Assembly (NCBI GenBank): GCA_016719785.1
Contig: JADJYJ010000018.1
Span: 124,001-188,000, forward strand
Length of the DNA: 64,000 nt
Direction of reading: 5' to 3'
DNA from: Candidatus Amarolinea dominans
Lineage (GTDB): Bacteria > Chloroflexota > Anaerolineae > SSC4 > Amarolineaceae
The notes under the pieces: generated by a model
Told to the model about the DNA's origin: nothing
The model's input: the letters and a program-made list of their open reading frames with translations, nothing else
The model's database searches: none
Shown: one piece after another, positions 8,336 through 15,747 of the stretch
Layout of the letters: each line of letters opens with the position of its first letter
How positions within the stretch are numbered: position 1 is the stretch's first letter
Translations under genes and position numbers: made by a program

Positions 8336-9760
8336 ATGAAAATCCTAGTTGTGGGCACCGGTTTTGTCGGTCTGACCCATGCTGCCGTGTGCTCTGAGTT
8401 TGGTCATCAAGTCTACGCCTACGACATTGACCAGGTCCGCATCGAAGCCTATCAGAGCGGAGACCGTCACCGCATCGAAAGCTATGTCAACGAGCCAGAA
8501 CTGGCCGATGTGATTGCTGAGAACCTTGATCGCCACCTGTTCTTCGTGTCGGACGCAGCACAGATCCGTGAAGTCATCGAAGGCACCCAGGTCATCTTCT
8601 TATGCCTGCCCACCCCACCCCTGCGCAGCGGAGCCACCGACCTGAGCTACTATCTCAAGGCAGTTCATCAACTGGGCGAGCTGCTGACTCAGCGCCGCGA
8701 TCAGCGCCGGGTGGTTTTGGTCAACAAGAGCACGGTTCCGGTGGGTACGGCACGCAAGCTGCAAAAGGTGCTGACAGAGCACGGGGTACCCAACTTTGGC
8801 GTCGCGTCCAACCCGGAGTTCCTACCCGAAGGCAACGCGGTCGAGCGTTCACGCAAGCCGGACCGGGTAGTTGTGGGCGCGGACACGAACGAAGATTTCA
8901 ACGTGCTGCGTCATGTTTACCCACAGTTCGTCAACCATGTACGCATTCGCTACATCGAAACGACCCCGGAGACGGCCGAGGCGATCAAGTATGTGGCCAA
9001 TACGCTGCTGCTGACCTACATCTCCTTCTGGAATGGGGTGGGCGCACGCCTGGCGGAAACGTTCGACAACATTGATATGGCGCAGCTCAAGCTGGGCGTC
9101 ACCGCGGACGAACGCATCAGCACGTGGGGTTCGTATGTCAGCAACGGCGCCGGCGGCAGTTGTTTTGGCAAGGACATCCAATCGCTCACCTATCAGTTGA
9201 GCCGCCGCGGCAAGTCCACCGATCTGCTGCGCTCGGTGTACCAGATCAACGAGTATCAGAAGAGCTACCTGATCGAGCGTGCGGTACACGAGGCGCTTTT
9301 CAATTTCAACCATAAAACGGTGACCTTGCTGGGGCTGGCCTTCAAGAAGCACACCAATGACATACGTGACTCGTCTGCGCTCAAGGTCGTGGATAGCCTG
9401 CTGGCGCTGGGCGTCAAGGCGATCCGGGCCTATGACCCCCTGGCGACCGAGGAGGCGCAGCGTTACTTCGATCCGGCGCGCAATCACCTGTTCGAGAAGA
9501 TCAGCTATCACGACAGCGCCCACGCGGCCCTGGAAGGCAGCGATGCCCTGTTCATCTCGACCGATTGGGAGGAATTCCGCGGTATTTCTAATGAGATCGA
9601 GCAGACCTCGCGGCCGCCCTATCTGATCATTGACGGCCGGCGCATGATTTCTGACTTTGCCGAACTGGTCGCGCGCGGTTACACCTATCTGGCTGTGGGC
9701 GCGCCGGTGCTGCGACCTGACGCACCTGTTGCAGAGCCTGCGGAGGACGACGAGGAATAG
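8336..9760 (+). CDS. ugd: UDP-glucose/GDP-mannose dehydrogenase family (Ugd-like)
   Basis: A 474-aa NAD-dependent sugar-nucleotide dehydrogenase that oxidises the C6 hydroxyl to a carboxylate in two steps. The Rossmann motif VVGTGFVGL opens the protein, KSTVPVGT and NPEFLPEG line the active site, and the catalytic nucleophile is Cys276 in GGSCFGKD. The C-terminal nucleotide-binding domain starts near residue 320 (LGLAFKKHTNDIRDSSAL). UDP-glucose is the likeliest substrate, though GDP-mannose cannot be excluded from the sequence alone. The product feeds cell-wall or capsule polysaccharides. A MaoC-like gene starts 20 bp downstream and probably shares the transcript, although the metabolic link is not obvious. 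Confidence 0.92.
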   Translation: MKILVVGTGFVGLTHAAVCSEFGHQVYAYDIDQVRIEAYQSGDRHRIESYVNEPELADVIAENLDRHLFFVSDAAQIREVIEGTQVIFLCLPTPPLRSGATDLSYYLKAVHQLGELLTQRRDQRRVVLVNKSTVPVGTARKLQKVLTEHGVPNFGVASNPEFLPEGNAVERSRKPDRVVVGADTNEDFNVLRHVYPQFVNHVRIRYIETTPETAEAIKYVANTLLLTYISFWNGVGARLAETFDNIDMAQLKLGVTADERISTWGSYVSNGAGGSCFGKDIQSLTYQLSRRGKSTDLLRSVYQINEYQKSYLIERAVHEALFNFNHKTVTLLGLAFKKHTNDIRDSSALKVVDSLLALGVKAIRAYDPLATEEAQRYFDPARNHLFEKISYHDSAHAALEGSDALFISTDWEEFRGISNEIEQTSRPPYLIIDGRRMISDFAELVARGYTYLAVGAPVLRPDAPVAEPAEDDEE

Positions 9761-9780
9761 ATCAATCGAGGGAGATCGTC

Positions 9781-10233
9781 ATGACGGGCAAGTATTTTGA
9801 CGAGCTGACGGTGGGGATGCGGATCCAACACAGCCTGGGGCGCACGGTGACGGAGATGGATAATGTGCTTTTCAGTGCTCTGACGATGAACTCGCAGCCG
9901 CTGCATCTGAATGAGGACTTTGCCAGCCGCACGTCGTTTGGGCAGCGCATCGTCAACGGCATTTTTACGCTGGGGCTGGTGGTGGGGTTGACTGTGCCGG
10001 AACTGACGGAAGGCACGATTGTGGCCAACCTGTCCTATGAACGGGTGACCCATCCACGCCCTGTCTATCATGGCGACACGATCTACGTGGAGACAGAGGT
10101 GCTGGAAATGCGGGATTCCGCCTCCAAGCCCGACCGCGGCCTGGTGCGGCTGCGTCACATTGGCAAGAATCAGGCCGGTATGGTAGTGATTGAATTGGAA
10201 CGGACGGTACTTTTTCTGAAGCGACCAATCTGA
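9781..10233 (+). CDS. MaoC-like acyl-CoA hydratase
   Basis: A 150-aa single hot-dog-fold protein. It has the R-hydratase pattern of an N-terminal strand-helix, the catalytic segment N-(x4)-H around MNSQPLHLNEDFA, and RIVNGIFTLGLVVGL along the central helix. It would hydrate a trans-enoyl-CoA or mesaconyl-CoA-type substrate. The nearby CitE/HpcH lyase recalls pathways that pair a mesaconyl-CoA hydratase with a (methyl)malyl-CoA lyase, so that role is a reasonable inference. A GAGGGAGA site precedes the ATG. Confidence 0.85.
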   Translation: MTGKYFDELTVGMRIQHSLGRTVTEMDNVLFSALTMNSQPLHLNEDFASRTSFGQRIVNGIFTLGLVVGLTVPELTEGTIVANLSYERVTHPRPVYHGDTIYVETEVLEMRDSASKPDRGLVRLRHIGKNQAGMVVIELERTVLFLKRPI

Positions 10234-10337
10234 GAAGGTTGCGGGCGACCGAAGTCGCGGCAAGGATGATCAACCCTGCCTGCGCAGGCTAGCGCCGGAC
10301 GCAGGAGACTAAGCAGTGACACGAAAGGTGAGAAAAC

Positions 10338-10955
10338 ATGAAAGTTGGAGTTCTAGGCGCCGGGAATATCGGCGGTACGCTGGGCAAGCGATGGGCGCAT
10401 GCCGGTCATACGGTTCAGTTCGGCGTGCGTGAAGCGAACAGCCCTCATGTGCAAGCGTTTGTCAGCGAGCTGGGGGCGCAGGCAGCGGTTGGGACGATGG
10501 CCTCCGCCATTGCTTTCGGCGATGTCGTGGTCTTTGCCATTCCCGGCGGCGCCATGGAGGCAACCATTCGCACCCATGCCGCGGCCTTGAACGGCAAAAT
10601 TGTCATTGACGCGGCCAACCGCATGGGCGCGCCGACCATGAACAGCGCTGCCGTCTTCGCCGCCCAGGCGCCGAGCGCCAGGGTGTTTCGGGCGTTCAAC
10701 AGCATGGGTTGGGAAAATCTCGTCAATCCTCGCTTTGGCGATCAACAGGCCGATCTGTTCTACTGTGGCGCGGGGGGAGACGCGCAGGTGGCCGTTGAGC
10801 AGTTGATCGCGGACGCGGGACTGCACCCCATACGCGTGGGCGAAATCGCCCAGGCGCCGTTGGTTGACATGGTGACAGGCTTGTGGTTTGCCCTGGCCAA
10901 CGGCCAGCGCATGGGGCGCCACCTGGCCTTCAAGGTGCTAAGGAATGAGAATTAA
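10338..10955 (+). CDS. NAD(P)-binding F420-reductase-like oxidoreductase
   Basis: A 205-aa protein with an N-terminal Rossmann fold, GVLGAGNIGGTLGKRW, and the overall pattern of NADPH-dependent F420 reductase and NADP oxidoreductase (COG2085) proteins. These transfer hydride between NADP and a flavin-like cofactor, but many members act on other substrates and no F420 biosynthesis gene is visible here. A GGTGAG-type site precedes ATG 10338. The stop codon lies at the left arm of a 13-bp inverted repeat (10941-10953 with 11018-11030). Confidence 0.83.
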   Translation: MKVGVLGAGNIGGTLGKRWAHAGHTVQFGVREANSPHVQAFVSELGAQAAVGTMASAIAFGDVVVFAIPGGAMEATIRTHAAALNGKIVIDAANRMGAPTMNSAAVFAAQAPSARVFRAFNSMGWENLVNPRFGDQQADLFYCGAGGDAQVAVEQLIADAGLHPIRVGEIAQAPLVDMVTGLWFALANGQRMGRHLAFKVLRNEN

Positions 10956-11030
10956 ATAAGTGTCCGCTTTGGTGCTGTCTGTATGCTCAGAATTTGCTCG
11001 GAACTGGACAGTTAAAAAATTCTCATTCCT
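10941..11030. repeat. long-range 13-bp inverted repeat across the gene end
   Basis: aggaatgagaatt (10941-10953) is the exact reverse complement of aattctcattcct (11018-11030). The 64-nt loop contains gtcc/ggac arms. The first arm covers the last codons and stop of the upstream oxidoreductase gene and the second precedes the CitE ribosome site, so an mRNA hairpin could insulate the two messages. Function inferred. Confidence 0.5.
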
Positions 11031-11057
11031 AACCGACTGAGATAGGCAGGAGGTTTC

Positions 11058-11936
11058 ATGGCCCGCGTCCGACGTTCCCTTTTGTTCATGCCCGGCGACA
11101 GTCTACGCAAAATCGAAAAAGCCACGCGGCTGCCGACCGACAGCATCATTATGGACTTGGAAGATGGCGTGGCGTTCAGCCGTAAGGCCGAGGCGCGGGC
11201 CACGATTGTGGAAGCCCTGGCCGGCCTTGATTTTGGCAGCCGCGAGCGCCTGGTGCGCATCAACCCGGTTGGCTCTGGGTTGGAGACGGCTGATCTGGAT
11301 GCGGTGATGACCGGCCGACCGGATGGCCTGGTCTTGCCCAAGGTAGAATCTGCCGGCCAGGTACAAAAGGTCAGCGAGGCCCTGGCGCGGGTCGAACACG
11401 CGCAGGGATGGCCTGCGGGCGCAGTGCGCATGTTGGTGATCGTGGAAACGGCGCTGGGCGTCATGAACGTGCGCGAGATTGCCCAGGCAGATGACCGCGT
11501 GGATGCGTTGATGTTCGGCGCGGAGGACCTGGCCGGTGACATGGGCGCGACGCGCACGGCCGAAGGCTGGGAAGTGTTTTATGCGCGCAGCGCGGTGGTG
11601 ACCGCGGCCGCGGCCTATCGCCGGCAGGCGATTGACACCGTCTTTGTAGATTTGAACGACATGGATGGCCTGCAGCGGGAATGTCAGCGCGCCATGCAGA
11701 TGGGATATACCGGCAAGATGGCGATTCACCCGCGCCAGGTCGAGGTGATCAACGCCGCGTTTACCCCGTCGGCTGAGGCGGTGGCTCAGGCGCGGCGCCT
11801 GATCGAAGCCCACGCTCGTCAGCAGGCCGCAGGCACCGGCGCCTTTGCCTACGAAGGCAAGATGGTGGACATGCCGCTGATTCGCGCGGCCGAGCAGGTC
11901 ATCGCGCGGGCCGGCCTGGTCGGTTCCGGGTCTTAG
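11058..11936 (+). CDS. HpcH/HpaI-CitE family CoA-ester lyase
   Basis: A 292-aa TIM-barrel protein of the citrate-lyase-beta/malyl-CoA lyase family. Hallmarks are RRSLLFMPGDS at the N-terminus, IIMDLEDGVAFSRK with the metal-binding acidic residues, RINPVGSG, and LMFGAEDLAGDMG. It starts after a strong AGGAGG site. Likely reactions are reversible cleavage of malyl-CoA, beta-methylmalyl-CoA or citramalyl-CoA. The neighbouring MaoC hydratase supports a C4-C5 dicarboxyl-CoA role, but exact substrate is not decided by sequence. No citrate lyase alpha or gamma subunit is nearby, which argues against a CitDEF complex. Confidence 0.9.
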   Translation: MARVRRSLLFMPGDSLRKIEKATRLPTDSIIMDLEDGVAFSRKAEARATIVEALAGLDFGSRERLVRINPVGSGLETADLDAVMTGRPDGLVLPKVESAGQVQKVSEALARVEHAQGWPAGAVRMLVIVETALGVMNVREIAQADDRVDALMFGAEDLAGDMGATRTAEGWEVFYARSAVVTAAAAYRRQAIDTVFVDLNDMDGLQRECQRAMQMGYTGKMAIHPRQVEVINAAFTPSAEAVAQARRLIEAHARQQAAGTGAFAYEGKMVDMPLIRAAEQVIARAGLVGSGS

Positions 11937-11949
11937 TTTTTGGGTAACC

Positions 11950-12091
11950 GTTCAGACCCTCACCCCCTACCCCCTCTCCCGACGACGGAACTGCTGTCGT
12001 CGGGAGAGGGGGCTGAGGTGTGGCCGCTCCCCCTCTCCCGTCGTGTGCTTTTCCACGACGGGAGAGGGGGCCGGGGGGTGAGGGCCTGAAC
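11950..12091. repeat. nested three-stem palindromic element
   Basis: Two perfect 17-bp hairpins lie side by side, 11970-11986 with 11996-12012 (9-nt loop) and 12029-12045 with 12054-12070 (8-nt loop). An outer 17-bp inverted repeat encloses both (11950-11966 with 12075-12091, one mismatch that would be a G-U pair in RNA). The arms share the core ccccctctcccg. The whole 142-bp unit can fold as a three-way cruciform and looks like an intergenic mobile or MITE-like palindrome. Confidence 0.8.
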
Positions 12092-12115
12092 GCTTACGTT
12101 TTTGGGAGGTTTGCC

Positions 12116-12520
12116 ATGACGATCATGTCTGTTCAGCGCATCTGTCCACGTTGCCGGGCCGCCAATGCGGCGGAGGCAACGATCTGTCGCGCCTGTGGGG
12201 CGAACATCAATGACAAATTGGCTGTCACCCGCTTCGGTGGCTTGACCTTGCCGGCCATCACCCGCCGCGAGGTGGGGGCAACGGTGGCCGTGGCCACCGC
12301 GGCGCTGGCGCTGCGCCTCGCTCAGCGCCTGCTCGGCAACCGACTGACGCGCCCCGGCCCAGCCCCGGTCTCGTCGCCGGCCACCGCCCTCAGCGCGGAG
12401 CAGAAAGCGCCCGGCGTCACCGTGGTGCGCAGGACATGGTGGCACGTTAGTCGTAGTGACGGCAGCAGCCATTGGGGCAGCCAGCAGGACACGTGGGAAA
12501 TCGAACCCCACGACGCGTGA
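12116..12520 (+). CDS. zinc-ribbon membrane-associated small protein
   Basis: A 134-aa protein from ATG 12116, preceded by GGAGGT at 12105-12110. An upstream in-frame extension would translate the palindromic element and is rejected. A CPRC...CRACG zinc ribbon occupies about residues 8-27. A hydrophobic Ala/Val/Leu stretch follows at about 45-70, possibly one membrane segment, then a hydrophilic tail with two Trp-rich patches (RRTWWHV, SSHWGS). Comparable ribbon-plus-TM proteins are often annotated only as hypothetical. It is not a DUF35 protein, so it should not be taken as the usual bridge between the thiolase and HMG-CoA synthase encoded downstream. Confidence 0.75.
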   Translation: MTIMSVQRICPRCRAANAAEATICRACGANINDKLAVTRFGGLTLPAITRREVGATVAVATAALALRLAQRLLGNRLTRPGPAPVSSPATALSAEQKAPGVTVVRRTWWHVSRSDGSSHWGSQQDTWEIEPHDA

Positions 12521-12656
12521 CCGCAGCCGTCCGTTACCCCCTGGCGGCCTGCCCCTGCACCCGCACGTCACCCCACCCAAACGGGTAGGCACACCTAACC
12601 ACCGGCGAGTCGCGGCGCTACCCGCGCGACCTTTGTCAAGACCGCCCAATTCGCCG

Positions 12657-12685
12657 TTGACTTTTATGGCGCATTGCGTTATAGT
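12657..12685 (+). promoter_or_regulatory. sigma70-type promoter for the CBS-protein gene
   Basis: TTGACT (12657-12662) and TATAGT (12680-12685) have a 17-bp spacer, 69 bp upstream of the GTG start. Probably drives the CBS-HMGCS-thiolase unit. Confidence 0.6.
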
Positions 12686-12754
12686 GATGCTAATAAGATA
12701 GAGACAACCAATACCTATCTCGACTTGAGATCTGATGCCATGAGGGAGGGAACT

Positions 12755-13222
12755 GTGACCATTCGATCAATCATGACGACCAACGTGTTCGTGGTAAATG
12801 AAAAAGCGCCGCTCAGCGATGTGGCGCGTACCATTGTGGAGTGTCACCTGAGCGGTCTGCCTGTTGTCAATGACGAAGGCAGCATGGTCGGCATTATTTC
12901 AGAAAAGGACGTGCTGCGCGAAATGCACCCCCTCTTCCGGCACCTCCTGGAATCGCCTACCCCCAGCCTGGCTCATTCGGCCAAAGATGAGGGTTTCGAT
13001 GACATCAGCGGCATCACGGCCGGTGAGGTGATGACCCGTCATGTACAGACGGTTTCTCCGGACACTCCGCTGTTGGAAGCCGCCGGCCTGATGGTGCTCT
13101 GGACCATTCGACGCCTACCCGTGGTCGAAGGCGGCAAACTGGTGGGGATCGTCAGTCAGGGCGATGTCTATCAGTCCATCTTCAGGCGTCAGTTCCATAT
13201 GCAGCCCGCGCCCCTGGAATAG
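12755..13222 (+). CDS. CBS-domain pair protein
   Basis: A 155-aa protein made of two CBS motifs, around residues 5-60 (IMTTNVFVVNEKAPLSDVA ... GLPVVNDEGSMVGIISEKD) and 90-150 (VMTRHVQTVSPDTPLLEAA ... RLPVVEGGKLVGIVSQGD). GTG 12755 is favoured because GAGGGAGGG lies directly upstream; an in-frame ATG at 12674 lies before the likely transcription start. Stand-alone CBS pairs bind adenosyl ligands such as AMP, ATP or SAM and act as energy or redox sensors. The next gene starts 2 bp after its stop, so it may regulate or be co-expressed with the HMG-CoA-synthase-like enzyme. Confidence 0.88.
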   Translation: MTIRSIMTTNVFVVNEKAPLSDVARTIVECHLSGLPVVNDEGSMVGIISEKDVLREMHPLFRHLLESPTPSLAHSAKDEGFDDISGITAGEVMTRHVQTVSPDTPLLEAAGLMVLWTIRRLPVVEGGKLVGIVSQGDVYQSIFRRQFHMQPAPLE

Positions 13223-13224
13223 CG

Positions 13225-14274
13225 ATGCTCAAGCCCAATCGGGATGTCGGTCTCGTCGGTCATGGCGCCTACGTGCCCCGTTACCGCCTGGCCGGCGAAG
13301 AGATTGCGCGGGTCTGGCGCGGAAAAGACGCCGGCTGGCCTGTCAAACAAAAGGCGGTAGCCGGAATTGATGAAGATACCGCCACCATGTCTATCGAAGC
13401 GGCGCGCAATGCCATGTGGCGCGCCGCGATTGACCCCAAAGAGCTGAAGGCGCTGTGGGTGGGCAGCGAATCTCACCCCTACGCGGTCAAACCAACCAGT
13501 ACGATCGTAGCCGAATTTCTGGGCGCCTCGCCCGAAACCCTTGCCGCCGATTGGGAATTTGGCGGCAAGGCCGGCACCGAGGCGCTGCAGGCCTGCATCG
13601 CCCTGGTCGGCTCTGGCATGGCTGACTACGCCATGTGCATCGGCATGGACGCCGCGCAAGGACGCCCCGGCGACGCCCTGGAGTACACCACCGCAGCCGG
13701 CGGCGCGGCCGTCATCGTTGGGCCGGCGGAAGAGAGCGTGGCCATCATCGAAGGCTCCATCTCCTACGTCACCCATAGCATGGACATCTGGCGGCGCCCC
13801 GGTGCGCGCTACTACAGTAACGCCTTGCGCTCCACCGGCTCCGAAGCCTACAACGACCATGTCAAAGCAGCCGCCAGCCAACTGTTGAGTGAACTGGGGC
13901 GCAGCGCCGCCGACTACCAGCACGTGATCTTCCATCAGCCAGACAACAAAGTCCCGCGACGCGCCGCGGAAGCCTTAGGTTTTTCCTACGACCAATATGC
14001 CGCGGGGTTCCTGGTTGAGGATATCGGCAGCACTCATGCCGGTTCGGTCCTGCTTAGTCTCAGCGCCGTTCTGGATGTGGCCACGGCTGGCGAACGCATC
14101 CTGGTGGTGTCATTTGGCGCGGGCGCCGGCAGTGACGCCTTTTCCCTGGTGGTCACTGACCGCATCTACGCCCCGCGCTTAGCCGCGCCCTGTGTCAGCG
14201 ATTATGTCAAGCGTCGTCGGGACATTGATTACGCAACCTATGCCAGGTTTCAAGGCAAGTTTTATTCCAATTAG
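13225..14274 (+). CDS. HMG-CoA synthase-like protein lacking the catalytic Cys
   Basis: A 349-aa thiolase-fold protein with the archaeal-type HMG-CoA synthase signature: GHGAYVPRYRL at the start, an active-site Glu82 in GSESHPYAVKP, AQGRPGDALEYT, and HQPDNKVP with the conserved His. In family members the nucleophile sits in a FACKAGT motif, but here the aligned segment reads FGGKAGT, so position 114 is Gly (codon GGC, 13564-13566). Condensation of acetoacetyl-CoA and acetyl-CoA would not proceed by the usual acyl-Cys route. It may bind or channel acyl-CoA for the downstream thiolase, have another activity, or carry a single-base T-to-G error. Spacing of 2 bp from the CBS gene suggests coupling. 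Confidence 0.85.
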   Translation: MLKPNRDVGLVGHGAYVPRYRLAGEEIARVWRGKDAGWPVKQKAVAGIDEDTATMSIEAARNAMWRAAIDPKELKALWVGSESHPYAVKPTSTIVAEFLGASPETLAADWEFGGKAGTEALQACIALVGSGMADYAMCIGMDAAQGRPGDALEYTTAAGGAAVIVGPAEESVAIIEGSISYVTHSMDIWRRPGARYYSNALRSTGSEAYNDHVKAAASQLLSELGRSAADYQHVIFHQPDNKVPRRAAEALGFSYDQYAAGFLVEDIGSTHAGSVLLSLSAVLDVATAGERILVVSFGAGAGSDAFSLVVTDRIYAPRLAAPCVSDYVKRRRDIDYATYARFQGKFYSN

Positions 14275-14335
14275 AAATTTCCAGATCAGTTTCTGAATGA
14301 CGGGGACGGAAAACCAGGGGACAACGGAGACTAAC

Positions 14336-15502
14336 ATGCGCGATGCCTACATCATCGGCGTCGGCCAGACAGCCGTCGGGCGCCATAACGATCTGAGCCT
14401 GCGGGTCATGGCAGCACGCGCCGTCGAAGCCGCCATGCACGATGCCGGGGCTGAGTCGGTGGAAGGTTTGTATGTCGGCAACATGCTGTCGGGCGTCCTG
14501 CTCAACCAGCAGCACCTGGGCGCACTCATCGCGGACGCGGCAGGCCTGCGCGGCATTGACGCCGCCACCGCCGAGGCCGCCTGCGGATCGGGCGGGGCAG
14601 CGGTACGCTGGGGCGTCATGGCAATTGCCAGCGGGCAGCATGACATCGTCGCGGTCTGCGGCGTCGAGAAACTGACCGCCACCGATCCACGGATCACGAC
14701 ACGTGGTTTGGCCATGGCCGCCGACTACGATGAGGAAGCCTCGCATGGCGTCAGCTTCGTGGCCCTCAACGCCATGATCATGCGCCGCTACCTCTACGAG
14801 TATAACCTGATCCCCGAAGACCTGGCCTATTTCCCCATCAACGCCCATCACAACGGCGCACGCAACCCCAACGCCATGTTCCAGAAGGCGGTTGATATGC
14901 GCACCTACCGGCGTTCACCGGTGGTAGCCGATCCGATTCGCGTGCTGGACGCCTCCCCCATCTGCGATGGCGCGGCCGCGCTGATTATTTGCTCGGGGGA
15001 CCGCATGGCGGAGATCAAGGCCAGCGGCCGGCCGTTCGCACGTGTGCTGGCCTCGGCCAATGCCACCGATTCGGTCGCCGTTCACAGCCGTGCAACGCCC
15101 ATGTTCCTGCAGGCCTCGTACCTCTCCAGCCGCCGGGCCTATGCACAGGCGGGCCTCGAACCACAGGACATCAACTTCTTCGAGGCGCACGACGCCTTCA
15201 GCGTGATGGCGGCGCTTTCCCTGGAGGCTTGCGGCTTTGCCGGGCCGGGTAAGGCGCACGAGATGGCCAAAGAGGGGGAGATCACCACCGAAGGCCGCCT
15301 GCCCATGTCAACCATGGGGGGCCTCAAGGCACGCGGCCACCCCGTCGGCGCCACCGGTGTTTATCAGGTCGTGGAGGCCTACCTGCAACTGACCGGCCGC
15401 GCCGGCCCCAACCAGGTGCAGAATGCGGCCATCGGCATGACGCAAAACATCGGCGGCAGCGGCGCCACGGTCGCCACCCATATTCTGCAACGGATGAACT
15501 AA
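14336..15502 (+). CDS. thiolase (acetyl-CoA acetyltransferase, SCP2/archaeal type)
   Basis: A 388-aa thiolase with an intact catalytic set: Cys83 in EAACGSGG, the His of EAHDAF, and GHPVGATG near the C-terminus. ATG 14336 follows a CGGAGA site. The sequence style matches archaeal acetyl-CoA C-acetyltransferase/SCP-x thiolases, which partner with an HMG-CoA synthase. Here that partner gene is directly upstream but lacks its nucleophile, and the DUF35 bridging protein found in archaeal operons is absent. Likely reactions are acetoacetyl-CoA formation or cleavage of a branched 3-ketoacyl-CoA. Confidence 0.9.
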   Translation: MRDAYIIGVGQTAVGRHNDLSLRVMAARAVEAAMHDAGAESVEGLYVGNMLSGVLLNQQHLGALIADAAGLRGIDAATAEAACGSGGAAVRWGVMAIASGQHDIVAVCGVEKLTATDPRITTRGLAMAADYDEEASHGVSFVALNAMIMRRYLYEYNLIPEDLAYFPINAHHNGARNPNAMFQKAVDMRTYRRSPVVADPIRVLDASPICDGAAALIICSGDRMAEIKASGRPFARVLASANATDSVAVHSRATPMFLQASYLSSRRAYAQAGLEPQDINFFEAHDAFSVMAALSLEACGFAGPGKAHEMAKEGEITTEGRLPMSTMGGLKARGHPVGATGVYQVVEAYLQLTGRAGPNQVQNAAIGMTQNIGGSGATVATHILQRMN

Positions 15503-15503
15503 A

Positions 15504-15729
15504 GTAGGGGGCGCACCCTTGCGGTCGCCCACGCGGGCAGGCGCAAGGCCATGCCCCTACCCCGGATTATGGAGAAATTTGTAGGGGCGCACCCTTGCGG
15601 TCGCCCACGCGGGCAGGCGCAAGGCCATGCCCCTACCCCGGATTATGGAGAAATTTGTAGGGGCGCACCCTTGCGGTCGCCCACGCGGGCAGGCGCAAGG
15701 CCATGCCCCTACCCCGGATTATGGAGAAG
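15504..15729. repeat. three tandem ~76-bp palindromic repeats
   Basis: Three near-identical units occur at 15504-15580, 15581-15656 and 15657-15729. Each begins gtaggggcgcacccttgcgg and contains the matching cgcaagg...gcccctac arm, so each folds into an imperfect hairpin. They fill the gap between the thiolase and murJ. The gtagggg...cccctac palindrome is a frequent intergenic type in filamentous-bacterial genomes, and no coding function is seen. Confidence 0.9.
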
Positions 15730-15747
15730 CCGGGGCATGAACAGCGC

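Noticed and set aside
12116..12520. DUF35 acyl-CoA-binding partner of the thiolase
   Set aside because: It has a simple CxxC...CxxC ribbon plus a hydrophobic stretch, not the DUF35 ribbon-OB architecture.
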